Assembly: GCA_023014365.1 (NCBI GenBank)
Contig: JAEBUN010000005.1
Span: 2,108,001 to 2,172,000 of the forward strand
Length of the DNA stretch: 64,000 nucleotides
Origin: Lepiota brunneoincarnata
Lineage: Eukaryota > Basidiomycota > Agaricomycetes > Agaricales > Agaricaceae
Direction of reading: 5' to 3'
The number at the start of each line of letters is the position of its first letter. Within the stretch, counting starts at the first letter, position 1. Shown piece after piece: positions 37,866-49,259 of this stretch. Made by a program: the position numbers and the translations under genes. The notes under the pieces were generated by a model. The model did not search any database. It was given only the letters and a program-made list of their open reading frames with translations, and was not told where the DNA came from.

Positions 37866-39881
37866 GATTAATTCGAATGGGGATTTCTGTCTTGAGGCAT
37901 GTATTTTGGAGTTGTGTGCGAACTCGGCGATAGGGAGGGTTTCTGACCAGTCAAGGGGATTTCTGGTGGAGTATATGGCAAGATAGGTCTCAATTTCTTG
38001 GTTGTATTGTTTGGTGGAACCATCTGTCTGGGGATGGTATGCGGTAGAGAATACTTGTTGGATGTTTAGGCATTTGGCTAGCTCTCGGAGGGAGTTGGCA
38101 GCAAATCTGGGGTCTTGATCCGATATGATTTTGTTGGGTAATCCAAATCTGGTGAAGACTTTTTCTATTAATAGTCATCCAATGTCATTGGTGTTTGATC
38201 AATCTGAGGTTGGGATGAAAATTACCCCCTTTGTAAGGCCATGGTCCACCACAGACAACATTGCATTATGACTGGTGCTAGGTGGTAAACCAGTGATAAG
38301 ATCCCATGAGATCTGAGCAAATGGGCGCTTGGAGGATGATGGTGGGATCGGTTGAGTTGGTGCATGATCCGGTCTGTGTATGATTTTGTGTTGCTGACAC
38401 TCAGGACAGCCTTTGATGTAGTTTTTTATGAACATTGACATTCCTGGCCAATATACTTCTTTCTTGGCAAGACGGTATGTTTCTTGTTCTCTGGGGTGAC
38501 CACATGTAGGGTGGTCGTGATATCTTGCAATGACATTGCATCTGAGTTGGAGGTCTTCTGGAATGATGACACATTCTTGGAATGTGAGGAGTGGACCATT
38601 TGGGGTCGGGACCATTCCAAAGTCTTTATCAGCAGCATTAGGGTGGGTTTTCTTCAGGAATTTGAACACTTCGGTGGTTCTAGCATTGTATTTGGGTGAT
38701 TCTGTGATTCTTTCTTGGAGTTCCATATTGACAGTGGCAATAAAGAGGTGTTCTGGGAGTACTGTGATCAGGTTTTGATCTTCTATGTTGGTGGCGGCAA
38801 CAAAGAGGTTGTTTGGAAGCATGGTGACGTCTTCGTTATCATTATCCTCATCAGGGATGTGGTCTGGACATCTTGATAGAGCATCTGGTGCAGGGATCTT
38901 TGATCCTGGGATGTGTTCTAACTTGAAGTTGTAGTCAGCAAGGGTCTGGACCCATCGTGCTTGTCGGCGGTTGATTTTCTGGGGTTTATGCCAGTATGTG
39001 AGGTTCTGGTGGTCTGTTCTGATACAGACAGTATGGGGACTGCCAAGGAGGTAGTGGCACCATTCTTCGAGGGCTCGGATAATTGCGAGGAGTTCCCTGT
39101 CATAGATATCATAATTGTGTTCTGCTGGTCCAAACATCTTTGAATAGAATGATATGGGTTTCTGTATTCCGTTGATGTCGTGTTGGTACAGGACAGCTCC
39201 TGATGTGAATTTGGAAGCATTGGGTTTTATTTCAAAGGGTTTTGTGGAGTTGGGCATAAGGAGTACCGGTTCCTTTAAGAATTTGTTTTTGAGTGTTTCA
39301 AACACTTTTTGTTGTTCTTCTTTCCATTCAAATTTGTTTGATTTGGATAGTAGTTGGTTAAGGGGTTTGGTGTAGTAGGAGTAGCTGCAGATGAATTTCT
39401 GAATGTGTTGGACTGTTTTTGGCACTGGCCAGTCTTCTATTCCTTTGAGTTTTCTGGGATCCATTTTGATCTCATCTGGCATGATGATCATGCTGAGATA
39501 TTCAAGTCGTTGTTTGTTGAACTTGCATTTCTCCATTTTGAGGTAGAGGTCGTTTTCCTGCAGGATCTGCAGTACTTTTTCTGTAAGTCGGTTGGTTTCT
39601 TCCTGAGTTTTACCATAGATTAGGATATCATCCATATAGATGATAATTCCTCCTTTCTCCATTATCTTGGAGAATAATATGTCCATCATATGTTGGAATG
39701 TTGCGGGACTGTTGCAAAGTCTAAAAAACATGACAGTTGGTTTGAAAAGACCCATGGGAGTCTTGAACACTGCTTTCCATTGATTGCCATCTTTGATTCT
39801 GACGTTATTGTATCCTAGGCAGATGTCAAGCTTAGTGAAATACTTAGCTCCTTTGAGTTTATCCATGATAGAGGAAATCAT
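37866..39881 (-). pseudogene. Gypsy C reverse transcriptase, RNase H, integrase core
   Basis: From 39881: FTKLDICLGYNNVRI, FFRLCNSPATFQ and IIYMDDILIY with the YMDD box kept. Then RNase H (SGAVLYQHDINGIQKPISF, DRELLAIIRALEEW), the HHCC finger (YHDHPTCGHPREQE..CPECQQHK) and DLITGLPPST. Just upstream, the motif LRPCQDY reads L*PCQDY, where CGA became TGA. Stops near 38200 split the integrase. Confidence 0.85.
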
Positions 39882-40019
39882 GGGGATTGGGTAGGCATTT
39901 TTGACTGTGTGATTGTTTAGATAACAATAGTCTTGGCAGGGTCAGAGGTCTCCTCCTTTCTTGGCAACAAAGAAGAAGGGTGATGCCATAGGGGATTTTG
40001 AGGGATGGATGTACCCTTT

Positions 40020-40835
40020 TCAGAGGTTTTCATCTATAAATTCTTTTAACGCTTTTTCTTTGGCAGGTGCCACTTGATAGGGTTTCATTGATTTTGCTTC
40101 AAATGTTGGCTTTAACTTGATTTTGTGATCGAACATTCTTGATGGTGGGAATTGTTCAGAGGGTTTCTTGTTGAATATTTTAGCCCATCGGGTGAATCTC
40201 TGAGGGATCTCGGGTGGTTTCTTGTTTGGTTCTGGTTGTTTTCCTTTTTGGTTTGCCAATTTTGTTGGGTTATGTTGCTCATTGTGGAGTGTTGTGGTGT
40301 GTGTTGCTTTGGCATTTACTTCTAATGGGGTTAGAAGCATCGGGTTCATTTCTCTTTCTAAAGAGAAGGTGTCAAGGTCAACATTTGACAGGTTGACGTA
40401 TCCTTTGGGGTTTTCCTCAGGTTGAGAGGTTTTTCCAGCCATTATGTCCATGGCAATGGAGTTAAGTTTGACAGGTCATCATAGAGTTCTAAGGAGTTTC
40501 AAAAAGTCCTGGTAATCAATTTGGGGTTTCTAAGAGAATGTCTTGGTCTTCCAGTTGATGTCAGGATTGTATTGTTCCAACCAGGGAAATCCAATGATGA
40601 GATCTTTCTCACCAGTGTTTGTGATGTATGCTTCTAGTGTACAGTCTCTTCCATCAATGATGGTCCTGATTTTGATGTATTCATGGATCCTGCCATGTTG
40701 ATTATCAGTTCTGTCAACATTACTGAGAGGAATTGGTTGGTCCAGCCATTTGGTTTGATAACCATGTTGTTCAATGACTTTGTGGGATATGAAATTCCCT
40801 TGGGCTCCTGAGTCTATCAGGGTGGTGATGGCCAC
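40020..40835 (-). pseudogene. Gypsy C protease and linker
   Basis: 40835-40530 reads TTLIDSGAQGNFIS (DSG active site) and DLIIGFPWLEQYNPDINW. The linker toward reverse transcriptase (40451-40020) contains FPPSRMFDHKIKLKP, with breaks at about 40450 and 40020. Confidence 0.8.
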
Positions 40836-43226
40836 AGGTTTTGATGTCTGTTCACTCCAAATCTCAATGGGTAAGAAAAGGGATTGTTTATTTGGGGATA
40901 GTCATAATTGTACAGAGTTTATCGAGAAAATGTCCTTCTGATGTTTGGAACATGCAGGGGCACATCAATCGACAGCGTTCCTTTTTAAAAATCCTGGAAT
41001 GGACACATCTCCGGATCCTTGGCTAGCATGGAGTGGAGTTCTTGTTGGAGTTCAGGATTGAGGTCATCAACCATTTGGCACATCTGAGATGTGACTTCTG
41101 TGACAGCAAGGGAGTACTTGCATTGTGGTGATTGTTGGGCATTCTGGTTTGGAAATCTGGGACAAGTGTTTTATTGTCCAGGGAAAGGATGATTGGGGTT
41201 TCTCACAGGGCAAGGGGGATTGGTACACATTCCTGGGAAGTGTCTAGCTGGCAGTGGTTGTGGGCATTTACTGACCCAGTGGTCCTTAGCTCTGCATCAG
41301 AAGCATTCCTGGTTCTGATATGATTTCATTTGTTGTCCAGTGACAATGGCATCTAACTCCAATGGTTCTTGAGCAGAGTCTTCTTTGGCATATTCCGGTT
41401 GGGGTATTTCAGGATAAGGATCTTTGAATCCTTCTTCTACTGTGGCATGGTCTATTTCCATGGCATGTGGGTCTCGTGGGGTGAAACGTGGAGCGTTGCT
41501 TCTTTAGTAAAATTGTGCATAGGGCATGTTGTTGTTTGGACGGTTTTGTCCGCAGTTTGGTTGGTATTGGTTCCTTTGAGGGAATATGTTTCTGGGTGTG
41601 CCATATAGGGTGTTGATTCTGCAGAAGTTGTCATTGAGTTTGTTGGCTCAGGTATACCAAGCAGTGATGGTTGTTGGAGGGTTTTCCAATTTGTCAATTT
41701 TCATTGCGATGTGGCGATCGATTGCTTTTCGATAGAGATCAATCAGGGTGCAATCTTCATTTAGTCCAGATTGATGGACTAGTTTCTTGAACTGAGCGTT
41801 GAGCTCAGTCATCAGTTTGCCTGCTTGGTGCAGGGTTTGGAGTCTGGTATGTGCATACACATGTTTGTCTGCCAGGGTGAAGTTGGCTCTAAGCTAGGCA
41901 GTGAAGTTGTCCCATGACTCCATAGCTATGGGTTGTCCTTGTTGGGTTTGGGCATTTCTCTCATGGAGGTATTGTCTGACCCAGGCTTGGGCATCTCCTG
42001 ATTGCATTGTCGAAAGGACAAATAAGGTCCTAGCAAGGTCAGTGTTGTAAGTGGTCATGTTGGCAAGCATGTAAACTTCACATTGGAAGATCCAATCTTT
42101 GAAAAGTCTTCTAGTTCCATCAAAGGCTATGGGTTTGCGGAGTCCTAACTTCTTTGGGGTATGTGTGGCAGCCATTATTTGTAATTGTCCAGGTGGCAGC
42201 AGCAGTGGTCTTGGTGGTTGCGGTGGTTGTACAGGTGGTGCCAGTAGGGCTAAGGGTTGTATTGGTGCAGGTAAAGCGGGTGGTTGAGGATCAGGGTCTG
42301 ATTGATTGTCATCAGTGATGTAGACGTCTGAGTTGTTGTCTACTGGAGGAGTTCTTCCTTGATTTACAGCAAATTCATGGCATGTGAGTAAGTTTTCTTC
42401 TGATTGGGAAAGTTCTCTTGGTTGCTTGTGGGCGTTGTGTATTTGTGATGTGTGAGTAGGTTTTCTTCTGATTGGGAAAGTTCTCTCAGTTGTTTGAGGG
42501 CGTATTCGAGTTTTTGGAGTTCAAAATCATTTAGTGGGCTTACTTTAGCACAATATTCTTTGGCTTGTTTACGTTTTCTTTCTTCTCATTTGTAATGTTC
42601 TTTTAACTCTCTTTCATGTTGTAATCTTTGTTGTTCTGCTAGTTCCTCAGCAAAACTTGTTTGAGTGCATGTAAGTATTGATGCACTTGGAGCAGGTGAG
42701 TCGAATGGAGATGGGGGATAAAACAGTGACAGTGTTTGAGTGGGTATAGGGTTTCTTCTGGGATCTGGATTTTGGGTTCCTGATCCTGAGATTCTACTTC
42801 TCGATTCGGGAGGAGGTGATGGAGTTTCTCAGGCTGAGAACTTCTTTGGAGGTGTGGTGGTAGTTGTCTAGCAATCAATTATCACTAGAAGAATGAAAAA
42901 TTGAGTTGCAATAATGGAGATTCCTGAATACAGGTTCCACAATCTGACAACACAACAGTGACAGTGGCATGTGATGCATTCGAGTTCTAGGGTGATTATT
43001 CGGTAGGCGATAAGGGTGGCAGTGGAGGTGAAGATGAAAATGAGTAGGTAAGCCAGGTCTTCTGGCAGGAAGAGGTTGAGGGACATAGCAATGGCTACAC
43101 AGAGGGGCGGTTTTCTTTCGCACATTGTTTTGAATGACCAGAGTACCTTGATGTGTTCAGTTCATTGGCAGAGCAGAGCAGAGTAGAGGGTGAGCAAGAG
43201 ATAAGCAGCAGAGTATCTTAGTGTTT
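40836..43226 (-). pseudogene. Gypsy C gag and leader
   Basis: The capsid part at 42175-41894 starts MAATHTPKKLGLRKPIAFDG and has LFKDWIFQCEVYM and MQSGDAQAWVRQYL. It continues in damaged frames to a knuckle CRAKDHWVSKC near 41270. The 5' leader (42200-43213) shows only low-complexity reading frames. Element E at 44263-44520 has a related Gag. Confidence 0.7.
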
Positions 43227-43430
43227 TGTTACCTGGGTTAGGGGTTTGCTCTTGAGTAGCATGGAGTTCATCACAGGATGTCTATACAGACTTGGTCCTG
43301 TCCTACTAAGCATGACTTGGAGATGACGGAGCACTATAGTCCAGCCGGTTTAGAGGTAAAGAGGTATAGGAGGCAAGAACTGTATAACACTAAGATAAGG
43401 ATACATGACAATGTACTGTATCCTTATATA
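43214..43430 (-). promoter_or_regulatory. Gypsy C promoter and self-priming pair
   Basis: On the minus strand TATATAAG (43430-43423) precedes TATCTTAGTGTT (43397-43386) by 33 bp. The primer-site candidate AACACTAAGATA (43225-43214), one base past the LTR, is the exact 12-base reverse complement. Confidence 0.75.
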
Positions 43431-43612
43431 CTTTCAAGTGTGGCTGTACTCCTACTGTAATAATCCGGACCAGAGTAGATACAAGTCAGAGATAAGGGAA
43501 AATGAGGCATGTACTAAGAATAGTCCTTCTGATGTACACTACTGATGGTTCCATAGTGACATGAGAATATAAACTAAATATAACCATTCTTCTGATGAGA
43601 CTTCTGATAACA
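43227..43612 (-). repeat. Gypsy C 5' LTR (uninterrupted)
   Basis: 386 bp. At 43274-43278 it shows the single CAGGA that was duplicated when A entered the other LTR, so it is the empty site for A. Confidence 0.92.
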
Positions 43613-44220
43613 TCCTCAATGGTCATTTGAGTTGGTAGTTGCTACTGCTGCTCTTGGGACATTTTGGAGGGGGCACTGAGAGGTAGAGGAAGGGTGTAGT
43701 TGGCATGGGAGAAGTGGTGTAACTTGTCCAGGTATTGTCAATGGCCAGTCCTCTGGGAATAGACTTGATTCTTCTGTAAGGGCAACCTAGTTGTCATGTT
43801 GCATTGACTGAGCAGGAATAAACCTTAGAGAATCAAGTAAGGTTTCTCCAAGCTCACCTACACCACTTATACTACCTGCCATAAGGTCTAAGTTGAGTAA
43901 TCTACTCTACATAAAAGCCCATGAAGTATCAGAGATGTCTCAAGTGGGTATAGTTGGGAATGGGCTTGGGACAGGGTCACATATGCCAGTGAGGGCTCAC
44001 ATCTACATCAGAGGGGTGTAGGAGGAAATTCCAAGCACTAGGGTGCTGGGAGACAGATTTCTGGACCCAGGGAGGCTGAGGATCCAATTTACAAGCATGG
44101 GGAGGTTGGGAATCAGGTTTCCAAGTGTAGGGAGTCTGGGAATCAGAATTCCAAATTTGAGGTTGTGAGCAGTGACCCAGAGTTCCCCTTACAGTTTCCT
44201 TGCTTTATAATTTGTAATTG
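43613..44220 (-). pseudogene. Gypsy D 5' end: gag start and leader
   Basis: An ATG at 43662 on the minus strand opens MSQEQQ, and reading continues across the C insertion as MTIEEAIGSLLTDYGSLYRP. To the right lies non-coding leader or LTR sequence without clear ends, with a degenerate repeat of about 36 bp (CTGGGAATC.G.TTCCAA) at 44046-44160. The boundary with element E near 44220 is not resolved. Confidence 0.5.
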
Positions 44221-44730
44221 GGTGTGTGCATGGGCACTTTGATTGGCAGGTCAGAAGTCATCTCATAATTGGGTTATGAAGTCTTCAAATGGTTCAGTGG
44301 TAAACACTTTGGGAGTGGTATTTGAGGCATTTATTCTCTCTTCATTGTATGAGGCAGCCCATGCTTGGGCATCACCACTTTGTATCATTGATAGTATAAA
44401 CAGTGCTTTGGCTTTGTTTGTGGAGTGTATGGCATCATTGGCCTCAAGGTATATTTGGCATTGGAATAGCCAATCTTCAAATTTTGTGTAGTTGCCATCA
44501 AAGATGGGGGGTTTGATCAATCCAAGTTCTCAGGACATTCTTGGTAGGTGTGGGTTGGTTATGATGGGAGGGTTCAATGGTGGTGGTGGCAGAGCTTGGA
44601 TGGGAAGTGGAGTTGGGGTGGTATTAGAAGTAGAAGGTTGATTGATAGGTGTCATAATTGTGGGAATTGGATTTTGAGTGGAATTGAAGGTTCCTGCAAA
44701 TGAATTTTGAATGGGGTTCCATTGGGGCAT
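44221..44730 (-). pseudogene. Gypsy E gag fragment
   Basis: Minus-strand pieces (44730-44530, then 44520-44263) read as a Pro/Thr-rich N-terminus and a capsid-like part. The latter contains KFEDWLFQCQIYLEANDA and MIQSGDAQAWAASY, very like gypsy C Gag. The rest of E is missing to the left. Confidence 0.65.
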
Positions 44731-45426
44731 TGTTATGATCCTTGCTCCATCTGGGAAAGGCCTTCAATCACTCTACAAGGTGTCTGAGACAGTTGGCCTT
44801 GCAGAGCTTAGTGGATCACACTCAATGAGATAATGAGGGAACATGCCAAGTTAAGGCAGAGAGGAGTTAATGACTGCTGTTAACAAGATTAAAGCTTAGG
44901 GCTTTAATCTCTACTTGTACAGGCCTTTATATACCTAAGAGGTACTATATACTCATTATAGGTAGTAAGGCTATTCTACTGTTCCTGTGCAGCCTTGACC
45001 ATGATGCACAACCTAGCTGATGGCATCCTGCTACTATACTTATCTTACAATGAGTTATTGCTCTTGCTCTCCATTCTACTGCTGTGTAATGTTCTATTGC
45101 TTTCCTCTGACTCATATTCTTCTTCTCCTGATCCTATCTCCATGGGCTCTTCTCCATTACTGTTGCCCATTCTCTTGGTGTCTCCATCTGTGTCAGAGGT
45201 TGGATCTGGTGATCCACTGCTATCTCCTTCCTCCTCAGGGTACTCCAGGATATCCTCCAGGGTTATCTCCATTCCTGCATCTCTTGCCAAGTCCTGCATA
45301 GCACTGTAATATTCCTCCTCTTCATCTTCATATTCCTGGGCCCATATTTGGTCCATGGTCTCCTGTACCCATCTCATATAATCAAATATCTGCTCCAGCT
45401 CCTCTTTGTCTGGACTGTTTATAATG
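44731..45426 (-). repeat. Old solo LTR of the gypsy B family
   Basis: 696 bp on the minus strand with TSD GGCAT at 44726-44730 and 45427-45431. It is recognisable along its full length but with most CpGs lost. The U3 ORF is still open (see next entry). Confidence 0.88.
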
Positions 45427-45431
45427 GGCAT
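45045..45431 (-). CDS. U3 acidic ORF in the old LTR
   Basis: The frame matches the young copies over its full length and keeps blocks such as AQEYEDEE, AMQDLAR, AGMEITLEDILEYPE and DPTSDTDG. About one third of residues differ and no stop has arisen. The original ATG is ATA here. The ATG used for the 128-aa ORF comes from flanking sequence, so expression is doubtful. Confidence 0.4.
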   Translation of the reverse strand: MPIINSPDKEELEQIFDYMRWVQETMDQIWAQEYEDEEEEYYSAMQDLARDAGMEITLEDILEYPEEEGDSSGSPDPTSDTDGDTKRMGNSNGEEPMEIGSGEEEYESEESNRTLHSSRMESKSNNSL

Positions 45432-45882
45432 TGGGGTTTGGGTTTTAGTGGTGTCTGTTACTTATCCTTTTTGATAGGAGGGTATGGTGATTTTGAATGG
45501 GAATAGTGGGAATTGTCCTGGAGTAGGTGGTTGTTGGTTTTTATTGTCAGAGTGCTCAATAGGAGCAGAGTATTTGGAGGGTGTTGTTGTTAATCTAATG
45601 ATCATGTTCAGCAACCACAAGTAATATGAGGAAGGAGTTGGCAATTATGTAAGAGGTGAATAGAATGTTGTTTCCACAAACATGGCAGTGAGAGCAGGGG
45701 CAGATGAGAGTTGCAAGTTTAGGAAGAATGATAAAATATGCAGCAGTAGAGTTAGTCAAGACAATGAATGCTATCAGTAGGACAGCCAGCTTGGGAGAGG
45801 ATACAGCAGAGACAGCAGCAGCAGAGGTACAGCAGAAGAGAATAGCAAGTAAGAAAGCCAGAGTGAGAAGAGTACAGTGTTT
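45427..45882 (-). pseudogene. Gypsy E leader and start of gag
   Basis: This is the interior of E between the old solo LTR and its 5' LTR. On the minus strand AGTACAGTGT-type sequence right at the LTR border (45871-45880 on plus) pairs with 46037-46046 in the LTR over 10 bases, again the self-priming layout. A short frame at 45644-45462 is of unclear meaning. Confidence 0.5.
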
Positions 45883-46176
45883 TGTTATCCTGGTAAGGGA
45901 TCATCACTTAGTGGCAATACAACTTACTCTCTACAGGTGTCTATACAGACTTATTCCTAGAGATACTCAGTTGTCAACTTGTGCATGTAAACACTGGTGA
46001 AGACTGGAAGGTGAAGGCTAGTGTATAGAATGAACTACACTGTACTGGAGTACAAGAGTAATTCTACTAGGACTATATATGTATTTATAGTGGCTGTGCT
46101 ACTGCTGTATTGTGGACATTGGAGTTTGGGGATCAAGCTATTGGGGAATGTTCTATTTACAGAGTTTCTGATAACA
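45883..46176 (-). repeat. Gypsy E 5' LTR (relative of the C LTR)
   Basis: 294 bp, on the plus strand TGTTATCCTGG...TCTGATAACA. It shares GGTGTCTATACAGACTTATTCC and both ends with the C LTR. The other LTR of E is not in the window. Confidence 0.7.
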
Positions 46177-46689
46177 GAAATGGACTTGCAGCCTCAGCTT
46201 ATGTACTGTGCCCTCCTTACTGTCCTAGTCCATATTTCGGGAGGAGTAGAGCCAAGCAGGGTGGAGCCAAATGGCAGGGTGGGAGACAGGAATAAGAATC
46301 CACTGTTCAAGTTGATTATCAGACTGAGGTTACAAGTCAGGTGCTGTATTCTACAGTATATATACTAATGTCCTAATAGAATGTGACTAGTAATGACTAC
46401 TGGAAGAAGCAGGTGGGGACTAAACAGGATTACAAACAATAGTCTGGAAATGAAGACTGGTATGGAGATGAACTGGATCTTACTAAGGTAATATGGGACA
46501 GGATAGGGTGTGGGCAAGGATGGCAGAAACTGGGTATAATATTGCTGGAGGTCAGATAACCACAGCATGTGGTCAGGGATAGCCTTGTGATGAGGTAGCA
46601 GGGGTCAGGATGGGGCTGGGTAGGTCTGCAGCAGGGCAAGGGGTCAGAGTTTAAAGTCTATTTGGATTTCAGTCAGCATGGATGTGACA
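46177..46689 (+). repeat. Diverged Y-family LTR, 5' truncated
   Basis: It follows the Y LTR from GGACTTGCAGCCTCAGC to the end GGATGTGACA, with many changes. The first part of the LTR is missing at the junction with E. Confidence 0.7.
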
Positions 46690-47036
46690 GAATGGGGGAG
46701 TTGAGACTGATGGAACATGGTTGTCAGTACATCTATTTATATGTCAAAGACATGTGGTCACATGACCCTGTTGATTCACAATCAACAGAGTTATGTAATA
46801 GCCTAGTTTGGTATTGAAAACTACTATTGATAAAACTGTTCTAATGACTTGAAGTACTTGGAGAATTTATGATTGCCTAATATGGAACTCTTACATAATG
46901 ATATTTTGCAGGGTCAGTATGACATATTTGGCTATGTTTGTAGATATTTACACAATTTCCACTATTTTATTTGTTGAGCTATTGCTACCCCAGTTCAAAA
47001 GTGCAAAATATTGGAACAGTTTTGTGAGTCACTGTA
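46690..47036 (+). repeat. Tc1-type terminal repeat remnant
   Basis: It ends GGAACAGTTTTGTGAGTCACTG followed by TA, like the right end of the type-1 element with changes. The remainder is AT-rich with no coding signal. Confidence 0.5.
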
Positions 47037-47330
47037 TGATATAGAGGTATATGGCACACAGAAAACTCAGTCCACTGGTTCATATACCCAAGGGTGCAAG
47101 GACTGATGCAGATTATGTTAGTCTAGTCCTTAGTGGACCATTGTGGGATTTTTATGGGAATTTATTGGAGGAGAGGGGGGAGGTAGCAGTGATGGAAGAT
47201 GGAGCTCCAATCTACTATGCAATTCCCATCCCCTCAATCAACCCCCACATCCAACTCAGTCACCAGATGTCAATCCATTGAACATGTATAGAGGTACACC
47301 AAAGCCAGAACAAATAACTGACTAGAAAAA
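47037..47330 (+). pseudogene. Type-2 Tc1 transposase fragment
   Basis: The plus-strand frame from 47051 (MAHRKLSPLVHIPKGARTD...LSGPLWDFYGNLLEERGE) matches the middle of the type-2 transposase at 867-1100. It is followed by a shifted SPDVNPLN motif near 47265. Confidence 0.7.
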
Positions 47331-47342
47331 AAAGTGAAAGCC

Positions 47343-47649
47343 TGTTGGGCTCACAAATATCAAAGATGTGCAACTCACAAGATCACCCAAACCAAGAGTG
47401 GTCTCAGTAGTCTATTTGGATTGAGGGAATATGCATATCAAGTATGAGAGAGTGATGGTATATAGAGAAGAAAAAGAAGATAAGATTGTTTACCTCAGTT
47501 GGTTATTTATCTGATGTTTAGTACACATGATTGCGATCATTGTAAGCCCATGCTTACACTCCTCCCCCCAAAATTTTCCGCCAGGGGAGCATCAGCTACT
47601 CTAGAATATGTTAGTGTTCCGAATCAAGATAACTTATTTATGTGCTTCA
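47343..47649 (-). repeat. Gypsy G-family 3' LTR with 92 bp of upstream sequence
   Basis: On the minus strand 47649-47558 matches the end of gypsy G (55243-55338), including the purine tract AATTTTGGGGGGAGGAG. It is followed by an LTR of about 215 bp beginning with the 18-bp palindrome TGTAAGCATGGGCTTACA and ending CCCAACA near 47343. It is truncated on the coding side. Confidence 0.65.
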
Positions 47650-49204
47650 AATAGTCATCCAATGCTATTCTGTGGTTTTCACTGTTCAACAGTTTCTACC
47701 TGCATACAGACACATATTTTTGACACATATATCCACCTTATGTCCTTATCTGTGTACAGATGCATATTTTTGATGCATATATCCACCTTGCATCCCTACC
47801 TGCATACAGACGCATATACGCTACCTTTTGCAACCCTTGACCTCATCAAATCTTGTTCACATGAATACAGGTACCGCCCTGGCTCCTACAACTTGCAGGG
47901 GTGCCTGCTCACTTCCGCTGGTGAAAAGGTGGAGAAACTTTCGTTGGTTTTAATATAGATAGTGGGCTTGTTTTCACTAAGCTTAGCCGCAATTCGATAA
48001 GCTTAAGCTAATACAAGTGGAATGAGATAGATAATGAACAGTTTCATCTTTTAGGGTGTTCTGGGGGTGCATTCTGACAGCGAAATTCAAGAGAGTAGTG
48101 TTTTTAGAGGTTAACAAACAGCCGTTGAAGTTATCTTAGCCATACGGTGCAACAATGAAAGGACAATCCCTGCCAATTCAAAGCGCTGGGTCTCTGGTCT
48201 CTGGTCTCTGGTCTCTGAACTCTGGTCTCTGTCTCTGTCTCTGGGTTGGTCGACGACCGAAGAAATCACACTTAACGATGCACACTAAATAGCCCTCTGA
48301 GACCGTTCTTGATCACGGCTTGCAGACTTGCGTGTGGAAGCGGGGGTGAGACCTCTTGCTTCTTCATGAACAAGTGCGACCGTATTTATATTGTTTGGAT
48401 ACATATGAGAGATAGTAAATATGAAATAAAAAACAATAAGCTTAATTGTTACAGGCACTGTAGAACATTTTGGAAGGTTCAGCAGCATTTCTACCTCACC
48501 CTGGGTTATGGGTTTTTCTCTGATTAACGAATGGCAATCCAGCCAGACGTGTTCTGTGCTTGTCTGCATTATTCTGCATCCACGCAAGCGCATTAAGTTT
48601 CCGGATCAATTATGATTGGAATGTATAGCAGATGGACAATTCCTTGATCCGTTGTAATTAATCTCAGTTAAGCAGTATGCCGAAGTGCCGGGACCCCCAA
48701 AGCACTCGTTAATTAGGAGTCTTTGATATTTCTAGGGTTTTGGGCATCGGGTATTGCCTCCCAAACGTTGGACGTTCCGTTCCGTGGTCCGGTCATCATT
48801 ATTGAACTTGCTATAGATGTAATACGCCTGTGACAGCTGCTAGGTACATTCTTTTATGTTCAAATGCATTCGGGTTCATCAGAAAACTGCTCATAAGGTC
48901 CCTTGATGCGACCGGGGTATACTCAATAGGCTATGTAGAGCCCTGAATCCCTCCGGAGAGCGTTCTGATAGCTTGGTTCACTAAGCTTAGTGATAATGAG
49001 CTGATTTGAACACTTCCGAGGCTCGAATATCCTCAGTTCGGTCGAACTGGCTACTATGGGATATAGTACCAATCCTCTATAGAGTTCTTTAATGATATAG
49101 CCAATGATTCTATGTAGAGAATCATTCCGGAGTACGGAATTCATGTATAGGCGTGAAATCGGCGTATCACCGGTCGAGGATCCCACTCCTTCTGTGGATC
49201 TGCC
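47650..49204. other. Region without recognised gene
   Basis: CpG content is close to that of the host gene block. There is a 50-bp tandem repeat at 47698-47820 (2.4 copies), a (GTCTCTG)n microsatellite at 48187-48245, and a 9-bp-stem inverted repeat AATGATTCT..AGAATCATT near 49105. ORFs here are short or lack any coding feature. I recognise no gene or element. Confidence 0.5.
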
Positions 49205-49259
49205 TACACTTCCTGTGGCCGATTGAACTCTAACCTCCTCCCCCCTACCCTTTTCCCCT

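Larger units (their letters stand above)
35796..43226 (-). mobile_element. Gypsy C (chromovirus) internal region, decayed
   Basis: C lies on the minus strand between LTRs 11897-11948/35462-35795 and 43227-43612, with TSD TCCTC (11892-11896 and 43613-43617). Without A it is about 8.2 kb. From the 5' end (right): gag, protease, reverse transcriptase, RNase H, integrase, chromodomain, ORF3. Several stops replace Arg codons by CGA to TGA change. Confidence 0.92.

Noticed and set aside
39961..40019. Selenocysteine or readthrough at TGA in the reverse transcriptases of C and G
   Set aside because: The stops replace conserved Arg codons (CGA to TGA) in elements with many other lesions. CpG decay explains them.
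47698..47820. 50-bp tandem repeat considered as a CRISPR-like array or centromeric satellite
   Set aside because: Only 2.4 copies without spacers, in a fungal context. An ordinary minisatellite.
49000..49110. Possible tRNA gene (GGCTCGAATATCC resembles a B box)
   Set aside because: No acceptor stem or A box could be folded around it.
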